From Oscillibacter sp. (lineage in GTDB: Bacteria > Bacillota > Clostridia > Oscillospirales > Oscillospiraceae): a stretch of 64,000 nucleotides of DNA. The notes under the pieces were generated by a model. The model ran no database searches, was not told where the DNA came from, and saw nothing but the letters and a program-made list of their open reading frames with translations. The stretch lies in NCBI GenBank assembly GCA_003539495.1, contig DPPB01000012.1, forward strand, positions 62,001 through 126,000, read 5' to 3'. A program made the translations under genes and the position numbers. Positions 58,364 through 64,000 of the stretch are shown in pieces (position 1 is the stretch's first letter; each line of letters opens with the position of its first letter).

Positions 58364-59245
58364 TTATGCGCGGGGGTGTGCCTTTTGGTAGACATCCTTC
58401 AGCTGTTTATTGACAATATGCGTATAGATCTGCGTGGAGGAAATATCCGCATGACCCAACATCTCCTGAATGGAATGAAGGTCAGCGCCGTTTTCCAGCA
58501 GGTGTGCCGCAAAGGAGTGGCGCAGCATATGTGGTGTGATGTCCTTTTTGATATCTGCCTTTTCCTGGTAGTATTTGATGATTTTCCAGAAGCCTTGGCG
58601 GGTCATACGTTCGCCATTCATATTGACGAACAGAGCTTTCTCCTCGTCATTAGTGACGATGCGCTCCCGAATATGCTGCACATAGTCCTGTAGTGCTTTT
58701 ATCGCACCGGGATATAGGGGGATACTCCGCTCCTTCCCTTTGCTGCGGCACACAATAAAGCCCGCAGGTAGGTTCAGATCATTTACGTCCAGGGCAATCA
58801 GCTCTGAAACCCGGATGCCGGTGGCATAGAGCAGCTCCAGCATGGCATGATCTCGAAAGCCCTTTTCATCCACGCACTTCGGCTGTTCCAAAAACAGCTC
58901 AACTTCCTTGTTAGTCAAAATTTCCGGATATTTTCGCTGCACCTTCTTCGCTTTCAGCGCAGCGGTTGGGTTGGTTTTTATGTAACCCTTGGAAAACATG
59001 TAGGCATAAAAAGATTTGGAGGAGGCTAAAAATCGGCTCATGGTGGCCGGGGACTTGCCAAGCTGCTCCAGCCGTTTCACATACTCCTGTAAAAGGACGT
59101 TCTTGGCACGCTTCAAATCTGTCTTCTTCTGCTTGAGCCACTCGTCATACTGGCTCAGATCCCGCATATAGGAGCTGACAGTGTTTGCGGACATGCGCTT
59201 TTCAGTTGTGAGATAGCTGCGATAGAGCGCCAAATAATCCAACAC
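58364..59245 (-). CDS. xerD: Tyrosine recombinase XerD
   Basis: 293 aa. N-terminal domain (about 1-105) and catalytic domain with GIRVSELIALD (Arg), HMLRHSFAAHLLENGADL (His-x-x-Arg), and LGHADISSTQIYTH (His and Tyr). XerD-type length. With XerC it resolves dimers at dif and, in some Firmicutes, binds half-sites in the terminus to unload SMC. Its start lies 15 bases after the spoIIM-like stop. Two XerD-type half-sites occur 0.8 kb away (60013-60037). Confidence 0.9.
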   Translation of the reverse strand: MLDYLALYRSYLTTEKRMSANTVSSYMRDLSQYDEWLKQKKTDLKRAKNVLLQEYVKRLEQLGKSPATMSRFLASSKSFYAYMFSKGYIKTNPTAALKAKKVQRKYPEILTNKEVELFLEQPKCVDEKGFRDHAMLELLYATGIRVSELIALDVNDLNLPAGFIVCRSKGKERSIPLYPGAIKALQDYVQHIRERIVTNDEEKALFVNMNGERMTRQGFWKIIKYYQEKADIKKDITPHMLRHSFAAHLLENGADLHSIQEMLGHADISSTQIYTHIVNKQLKDVYQKAHPRA

Positions 59246-59260
59246 ACGTTCACCTCCCTT

Positions 59261-59878
59261 TCACGAAATATGCAGCAGCGCAAAAGCTGCCAGCTTGGGC
59301 ACTAATGTCAACTCGACCATAACGCCCAACGCCAGGATCACAGGATAAACAAATATAAAGCGGAGCCGATTGGTCTCGGGTTTTCTACCGGCTCGCGTCA
59401 TTCGCCGCCCGGATCCTGACTCAGCAGAAGATCGGCCATACAGCGCCAGAGAAAGTGAGACCGGCAAAACAAAGAGATACCGGACACCGAAAACACACAG
59501 AGAAACAAGCACTCCCACCTGTCCCAGCGCAAGAGCCAAACTCGACACGGCGAAAGACAGAAGGAAGCCCTCAAACAGAAAAACGCCGCAATGCCAATAA
59601 AACGCACGGCGGAATGACCGACATAGAAACACCATGCAGGGCACCCGGTAATAGGCGGCGGCAACGCTCAAAGCAGAAGCGGCCGTAACCGAGCCTCCGG
59701 AGGACAAGACCTCTGCATACTGGGTCAGGTAGGTCTGTAGCTCTGCATCAATGCCCATGCCGCAGCAGGAAAAATATCCCGCGATACCACCCAACAAAAA
59801 GGAGGCACTAAAAAAGAAAATAGCCGGATCCATCTGAGGCCTGACTCTCACAGCCCTGGGCAAACGATTTTTTCTCAT
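59261..59878 (-). CDS. Probable stage II sporulation protein M (SpoIIM-like)
   Basis: 205 aa with about five membrane segments (near 18-35, 68-90, 92-112, 115-140 and 175-200), basic N-terminus. Size and topology match SpoIIM, the membrane scaffold of the DMP engulfment machine, and in Bacillus spoIIM lies close to xerD, as here. Sequence similarity is too weak to be certain by eye. The ATG at 59878 follows GAGGTGAG. Confidence 0.55.
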   Translation of the reverse strand: MRKNRLPRAVRVRPQMDPAIFFFSASFLLGGIAGYFSCCGMGIDAELQTYLTQYAEVLSSGGSVTAASALSVAAAYYRVPCMVFLCRSFRRAFYWHCGVFLFEGFLLSFAVSSLALALGQVGVLVSLCVFGVRYLFVLPVSLSLALYGRSSAESGSGRRMTRAGRKPETNRLRFIFVYPVILALGVMVELTLVPKLAAFALLHIS

Positions 59879-60198
59879 GTGATACTCACCTCGTAACATT
59901 CTATGAGACGAGCATCTCCTTTAGAAGAAAACATCTATACTATAAGCCTTTTTTCTCAAAAGAGCAAGGGAATTGCGGCAGATTCCGCATTTTCTCTATT
60001 TATGCCAAAATATTATGTAAACTGCGTTATGTAAACTATTTAAACTGGAGCATGAGGCGACTCACCCAGCCCGTTTTTTCTCCAAATATTGTTTCCTCCG
60101 GTGCGCTTCATACAACATCTTGCGTCCCATAAGAAAACAATTGAATTTTGGGAGTGGAATAAAATTATTCGCCAATTTTGCATTTTTGGTAAAATTGA
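59879..60198. other. Intergenic space with XerD-type half-sites
   Basis: 320 bases without a gene. Contains two direct copies of TTATGTAAACT and a shorter TTAAACT 9 bases later, all in the first half. No promoter assigned with confidence. Confidence 0.5.
60013..60037 (+). repeat. Tandem TTATGTAAACT, the XerD arm of Firmicutes dif
   Basis: Copies at 60013-60023 and 60027-60037, 3 bases apart. The preceding bases (ATA) also match the dif of Bacillus in its last 14 positions, but the XerC arm expected further left is not recognisable. Confidence 0.6.
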
Positions 60199-60630
60199 CT
60201 ATTTGTGTTCTTTATGCGCTCTCCCTCTCCGAGATTTAGACTTTCTTTTGATGCGCTTTCTTTTACCGCCCGGTATCAATGCCGCCAATGCTGCACCACC
60301 CCATACAGCGCCTGTTATATGCCATCCGTTTGATTGAAAATTCGGCACCGCACGGATGGCCAGTGCCGCAGCCCATACAATAGAGTACAGAAGTACCGCT
60401 TGTTCTGCGGCGTGTGGCAGCCGGTTCTGTTGTACATTCTGCAGAGCGACTTTGCAGCCTGCAAATGATGCCGACAACCACATAAATGCCATCCACTTCC
60501 CTGCCGACTCCACTGCCAGCAGCTCCCGGTCCATCAGTATTGCTCCCAGTGCCGCACCGGCTCCGCAGAGGAGCAGACTTATCAGCAGGCCCAGGCCCAC
60601 ATTCCTGTTGATCCAATCTCGAATACGCAT
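60199..60630 (-). CDS. Small membrane protein (TIGR04086-like)
   Basis: 143 aa with about four membrane segments and a strongly basic C-terminal tail (KRKRIKRKSKSRRG). Proteins of this sort often follow yajC in Clostridia, which is its place here. Function unknown. The ATG at 60630 is chosen because GGGGGAGG lies 6 bases upstream; a start at 60651 lies within that structure. Confidence 0.65.
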   Translation of the reverse strand: MRIRDWINRNVGLGLLISLLLCGAGAALGAILMDRELLAVESAGKWMAFMWLSASFAGCKVALQNVQQNRLPHAAEQAVLLYSIVWAAALAIRAVPNFQSNGWHITGAVWGGAALAALIPGGKRKRIKRKSKSRRGRAHKEHK

Positions 60631-60636
60631 AAAAAA

Positions 60637-60675
60637 CCTCCCCCAACTCATGCTGTTTCAGCATATTGGGGAAGG
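60637..60675 (-). terminator. yajC terminator whose 3' arm holds the next gene's ribosome-binding site
   Basis: On the minus strand, a stem of about 16 bp with small bulges ends in GGGGGAGG followed by TTTTTT and then the ATG of the membrane-protein gene at 60630. Confidence 0.7.
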
Positions 60676-60693
60676 TTATGATTTATGAAAGGA

Positions 60694-61140
60694 TTATTCC
60701 TCAGTCTTGTTCTCCTCAGTGGGAGCGACTTCCTCGGCAGCGGGGGCCTCCTCAACAGCGGGAGTCTCGTCCTTAGTCTCGGCAGCAGCCTTCTTGCCGC
60801 GACGAGGAGCGGCAGCAGCGGCAGCCTGCTCTTCCAGGGTACCCACAGAACCAATGGCGGATTTCAAAAACTCCACACGCACGCGATCCTCGCTGGTCTC
60901 GATGACAACGGTACGGTCGGTAATAGTGACAACGCGACCGTACACACCACCAATGGTGGTAATCCAATCGCCCTTTTTCAGGGAGCTGCGCATTTCCTCA
61001 GCCTGCTTTTTACGCTTGTTCTCAGGGCGAATCAGCAGGAAGTAGAAAATGGCCAGCATGACGACGATCATCAAAATGGAAGTCATTCCGCTGCCACTGG
61101 AGGCGGCGCCGGAAGTAGACGCATATGCGATTTCAAACAT
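60694..61140 (-). CDS. yajC: Preprotein translocase subunit YajC
   Basis: 148 aa. One membrane segment (about 20-38) and the YajC core RPENKRKKQ ... LKKGDWITTIGGVYGRVV. A low-complexity Ala/Glu/Pro tail (about 105-148) extends beyond the usual length, a common feature in Clostridia. Accessory part of the SecDF complex. Own promoter upstream. Order queA-tgt-yajC is the standard one. Confidence 0.93.
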   Translation of the reverse strand: MFEIAYASTSGAASSGSGMTSILMIVVMLAIFYFLLIRPENKRKKQAEEMRSSLKKGDWITTIGGVYGRVVTITDRTVVIETSEDRVRVEFLKSAIGSVGTLEEQAAAAAAPRRGKKAAAETKDETPAVEEAPAAEEVAPTEENKTEE

Positions 61141-61173
61141 GGGACATAATCTCCTTTTTTACAATATGATTGT

Positions 61174-61202
61174 ATTATACAGAATTATTCAGAGTATTGC
61201 AA
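61174..61202 (-). promoter_or_regulatory. Promoter of yajC
   Basis: Minus strand: TTGCAA (61197-61202), 17-bp spacer, TATAAT (61174-61179). Confidence 0.7.
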
Positions 61203-61231
61203 GAGTTTTTCGGGTTGTTCACGGATTCTTT

Positions 61232-62365
61232 TCATATCTTTTGTGAGAGCTTCTCACTGAACTCCGCGCGAAAAGCGGCAAACCGTCCCTCATCCAGTGC
61301 ATCCCGAATCTTTTGGGCCAGCTTGTTGTAAAAATACAGGTTGTGCATCACCGCAAGACGCATGGCCAGGATCTCCTCTGCAGCGAACAAATGCCGAATA
61401 TAGGCACGGCTGAAATTACGGCAGACGGGACAATCACACTCCGGATCCAGAGGACCATCATCCAGCTTATATTTGGCGTTCTTGATATTCATAGTTCCCT
61501 GCCAGGTAAATAGCTTGCCATGGCGGGCATTGCGGGCCGGCATCACGCAATCAAAAAAATCCACTCCCCGGGCTACGCCCTCAATAATATTGCTGGGCGT
61601 ACCCACGCCCATGAGGTATCGGGGCTTGTCGGCCGGCATATACGGCTCTACCGCCTCGATTATTTCGTACATGGTCTCTGTGGGCTCCCCTACCGCCAAG
61701 CCGCCAATGGCGTAGCCGTCACAATCCAGCTTGGCAATCTGCTGCATGTGCCAGATGCGAAGATCCGGAAAAGTGGCCCCCTGGTTGATGCCAAAGAGCA
61801 GCTGCCCGGGATTTACTGTATCCGGCAGGCTGCCCAGCCGGTCATGCTCCTTTTTGCACCGCTCCAGCCACCGCAGCGTGCGCTCACAGCTGGCCTTGGC
61901 GTATTCATAGGTTGCCGGGTTTTCCACGCACTCGTCAAAGGCCATGGCGATGTCCGAGCCTAAGTTGGATTGGATCCGCATACTCTCCTCGGGACCCATG
62001 AAAATGCGATGGCCGTCCAGGTGGGACGCAAAGGTTACGCCCTCCTCCCTGATTTTGCGCAGGCTGGCCAGGGAAAACACCTGAAATCCGCCGGAATCCG
62101 TTAGGATCGGCCCGTCCCAGTTCATAAACTTATGCAGGCCGCCCATCTGCTTCACCACATCGTCGCCGGGGCGCAGATGCAGGTGATAAGTGTTGGACAG
62201 CTCAATCTGGCAGCCGATGTCCTTTAGATCAAAGGCGCTGAGTCCGCCCTTGATGGCCGCCTGGGTGCCCACATTCATAAATACAGGCGTCTGCACCACT
62301 CCGCCATGCGCACAGCGGAACTCGCCACGCCGGGCATCTCCCTCTTTTTTAATGATCTTAAACAT
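61232..62365 (-). CDS. tgt: tRNA-guanine transglycosylase
   Basis: 377 aa. Inserts preQ1 into the wobble position of certain tRNAs. Substrate loop DSGGFQVFSL with catalytic Asp (about residues 91-100), second Asp in GVDFFDCVMPARNARHG, and the zinc site CDCPVC ... H. Follows queA after 95 bases. GAGGAGC before the ATG. Confidence 0.97.
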   Translation of the reverse strand: MFKIIKKEGDARRGEFRCAHGGVVQTPVFMNVGTQAAIKGGLSAFDLKDIGCQIELSNTYHLHLRPGDDVVKQMGGLHKFMNWDGPILTDSGGFQVFSLASLRKIREEGVTFASHLDGHRIFMGPEESMRIQSNLGSDIAMAFDECVENPATYEYAKASCERTLRWLERCKKEHDRLGSLPDTVNPGQLLFGINQGATFPDLRIWHMQQIAKLDCDGYAIGGLAVGEPTETMYEIIEAVEPYMPADKPRYLMGVGTPSNIIEGVARGVDFFDCVMPARNARHGKLFTWQGTMNIKNAKYKLDDGPLDPECDCPVCRNFSRAYIRHLFAAEEILAMRLAVMHNLYFYNKLAQKIRDALDEGRFAAFRAEFSEKLSQKI

Positions 62366-62460
62366 AAATTAGCTCCTCAAATTTGATTGGAGATCACATG
62401 AGTGACATGAGCTGCAAGCAGCCTAAAACGATGAGCTCAATCACCATTGTGAAATACCGA

Positions 62461-63486
62461 TTAATGGATGAACATGGCATCCCCAAAGGAAAAGAACCTA
62501 TACCTCTCCCGAACAGCCTCCTCATAGGCCCGCAGCACATGCTCCCGCCCCGCCAGGGCTGAAACCAGCATGATAAGTGTAGATTCCGGCAGGTGAAAGT
62601 TGGTGACCAGTGCATCCAAAACCTTGAACTTATAACCGGGATAAATGAATATGCTTGTCCATCCGGCGGAGGCTTTCATAGTTCCGTTCTCTGCCGCCCA
62701 GGATTCCACCGTGCGGCAGGATGTGGTCCCCACGCATATGACCCGACCACCGTTTTTCTTTGTCTCGTTGATAAGGTCCGCCGTCTCCTGGGGAATCACG
62801 CAGTATTCGCTGTGCATTAGATGATCTGTAATGTCATCCTCCTTTACAGGCCGAAAAGTGCCAAGCCCTACATGGAGCGTAACATAGCCAACGTTTACAC
62901 CCATTTCCTGCACCTTTTGCAATAGCTCCTTCGTAAAATGAAGGCCGGCCGTGGGGGCAGCAGCAGAGCCGACTACCTTGGAATATACGGTCTGATATCG
63001 CTCCCGGTCCTGCAGCTCCTCCTTAATATACGGCGGCAGAGGCATCTTGCCCAGCCTATCCAGCACTTCCAGGAAAATGCCTTCATAGTTAAACCGCACC
63101 AGGCGGTTGCCGCCCTCCAAAACCTGGGTCACCTCCGCCGTCAGCTCCCCATTTCCGAAGCTGAGCTTAGCGCCTTGGCGCAGGTGCTTCCCGGGGCGCA
63201 CCAGGCACTCCCAGGTATTCTCTCCCCGGTCAATAAGCAGCAGCACCTCACAGGCGCCGCCGCCAGGCAAACGCTGACCCAAAAGTCTGGCCGGAAGCAC
63301 CCGGGAATCGTTCAAAATCAGACAGTCACCCGGGTGCAGATACTCCGGCAGATCAAAAAAATGCCGGTGCTCCCAGGCGCCGCTTTTTTTATCCAGCACC
63401 AGCAAACGAGAGGCATCCCGCTTTTCAATAGGTGTTTGGGCGATCAGCTCCTGTGGGAGATCAAAATTAAAATCACTTGTTTTCAT
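62461..63486 (-). CDS. queA: S-adenosylmethionine:tRNA ribosyltransferase-isomerase
   Basis: 341 aa. Makes epoxyqueuosine on tRNA, which QueH (26 kb) then reduces. N-terminal FDLPQELIAQTPIEKRDASR, GSAAAPTAGLHFT (about 175-187), HVGLGTFRPV and the C-terminal HLPESTLIMLVSALAG are family motifs. First gene of queA-tgt. Confidence 0.97.
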   Translation of the reverse strand: MKTSDFNFDLPQELIAQTPIEKRDASRLLVLDKKSGAWEHRHFFDLPEYLHPGDCLILNDSRVLPARLLGQRLPGGGACEVLLLIDRGENTWECLVRPGKHLRQGAKLSFGNGELTAEVTQVLEGGNRLVRFNYEGIFLEVLDRLGKMPLPPYIKEELQDRERYQTVYSKVVGSAAAPTAGLHFTKELLQKVQEMGVNVGYVTLHVGLGTFRPVKEDDITDHLMHSEYCVIPQETADLINETKKNGGRVICVGTTSCRTVESWAAENGTMKASAGWTSIFIYPGYKFKVLDALVTNFHLPESTLIMLVSALAGREHVLRAYEEAVRERYRFFSFGDAMFIH

Positions 63487-63530
63487 ACAGATTCAATCCT
63501 GTTCATATAAATGTTGATTCATGCCGATAT

Positions 63531-63559
63531 ATTGTACTATAGGATTCAGTTTTTTTCAA
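63531..63559 (-). promoter_or_regulatory. Promoter of queA-tgt
   Basis: Minus strand: TTGAAA (63554-63559), 17-bp spacer, TACAAT (63531-63536). Confidence 0.6.
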
Positions 63560-63583
63560 GCAAAAAGCATCTTGTCCGAGCTA

Positions 63584-63630
63584 AAGGGCTTGCGGCCTGC
63601 TCTTCACAGGCTGCAAGCCCTTTCGGCTAC
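63584..63630. terminator. Hairpin between queA and recN
   Basis: Stem AAAGGGCTTGCGGCCTG with CAGGCTGCAAGCCCTTT (one mismatch), 7-base loop. Likely terminator for recN or a stabilising hairpin; the T run is short. Confidence 0.55.
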
Positions 63631-63746
63631 TTAAACATTTTTTCTGAAAGCATTTGTTTAACTTCCGGAAGCACTTCATTGGTGCTGTGCATTTTTTAAA
63701 TTTATTGCATATGGAATCAGCCGTTCATATGCTTGACAAATCTAAG

Positions 63747-64000
63747 CTACACTAAGGCTTTTTTAAATGCATCCGCCGCTGACAGGAGTTCTTCAGCACT
63801 GTCTATCATAGTCTGAGAAGTCTGCCCGCTGCCGGTAAGCCGGGCCAGCTCCTCCCGGCGCTGCTGCCGTGTCAGCTCCTGTACACGGGTAAAAGTCCGG
63901 CCGCCGGAAACGCCCTTTTCTACAGAAAAATGAGTATCCGCCATAGCTGCCAGCTGCGGAAGATGCGTCACACACAGCACCTGCTTCTGGCGGGAAATCT
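63747..64000 (-). CDS. recN: DNA repair protein RecN, C-terminal part
   Basis: 84 C-terminal residues; the frame remains open to the window edge (ISRQKQVLCVTHLPQLAAMA is the ABC-type D-loop/H-loop region of RecN). SMC-like ATPase for double-strand-break repair. Ends FKKALV. The gene starts beyond the window. Confidence 0.93.
   Translation of the reverse strand, partial: ISRQKQVLCVTHLPQLAAMADTHFSVEKGVSGGRTFTRVQELTRQQRREELARLTGSGQTSQTMIDSAEELLSAADAFKKALV

Noticed and set aside
62394..62447. 17-aa hydrophobic frame between queA and tgt
   Set aside because: No ribosome-binding site and overlapping the end of queA context; length too short to support.
63640..63720. 21-aa minus-strand frame downstream of recN
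   Set aside because: No ribosome-binding site; looks like chance or a tiny relic.

Overview
The window looks like a chromosomal segment of an anaerobic, endospore-forming, butyrate-type Clostridia, most likely in the Oscillospiraceae. The evidence is a moderately high G+C content, a type A RNase P RNA, a pyruvate:ferredoxin oxidoreductase, a family I acyl-CoA:acetate CoA-transferase, a phosphate acyltransferase, a four-subunit 2-oxoacid:ferredoxin oxidoreductase, a PPi-type phosphofructokinase and many sporulation genes (spoVM, sipL, yunB, ytvI, spoIVA, spoIIGA, sigE, cotJ, cwlD, a spoIIM-like gene). No rRNA, tRNA or CRISPR array was seen.

Layout. 1-3.4 kb: end of a PASTA kinase gene, rsgA, a 50-aa membrane peptide, spoVM (24 codons, TTG start) and sipL. 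3.6-6.0 kb: a polar amino-acid ABC transporter on the minus strand. 6.3-10.9 kb: rnpB (minus) divergent from murD-yunB-ligA. 11-16.8 kb: nifJ, a CoA-transferase and an RnfB-like polyferredoxin. 16.8-22.8 kb (minus): dnaG-rpoD plus an unknown gene, then murC-proX. 22.9-27.8 kb: cca, ytvI, an ACT-domain gene, and queH with an FrhB-like flavo-iron-sulfur protein. 27.9-33.4 kb: ruvCAB-glmM, a SigH-like sigma factor, a zinc-ribbon protein and an XRE regulator. 33.6-37.4 kb: a korDABC-like operon. 37.5-51.2 kb: the split cotJC region. 51.3-64 kb: cwlD-radA, ptb, two Xer recombinases, a two-gene transketolase, a SpoIIM-like protein, queA-tgt-yajC and the end of recN.

The standout feature is a developmental-type interruption of the spore-coat gene cotJC. 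Its first 31-32 codons lie at about 50.6-50.69 kb, directly after a cotJA-cotJB fusion gene. The rest lies at 37.5-38.0 kb. Both halves are on the minus strand and both end in the same 11-bp core. Joining them at the core gives an in-frame CotJC of 198 aa. The 12.6 kb between the halves holds a large serine recombinase of the SpoIVCA type next to one end, a small gene overlapping it, remnants of a decayed mobile element, and a block of ordinary genes with their own promoters: trmK, nif3-like, yebC, spoIVA, coaX, pfp, fba, spoIIGA and sigE. The element-side flanks of the two cores form a 10-bp perfect inverted repeat when joined, as expected for the attP of one element. The layout therefore predicts a skin-like excision that would rebuild cotJC and, in the same event, remove sigE, spoIIGA and spoIVA from the chromosome of the cell that does it. 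Excision has to be confined to a terminal cell such as the mother cell, because the same segment carries glycolytic and CoA-synthesis genes.

Other points of interest are cca and murC promoters that share one -10 region, a spoIIG promoter with a 21-bp spacer, two XerD-type dif half-sites near xerD, a long 5' hairpin on the ptb transcript, clusters of intergenic hairpins, and a queH gene overlapped by a possible redox partner.
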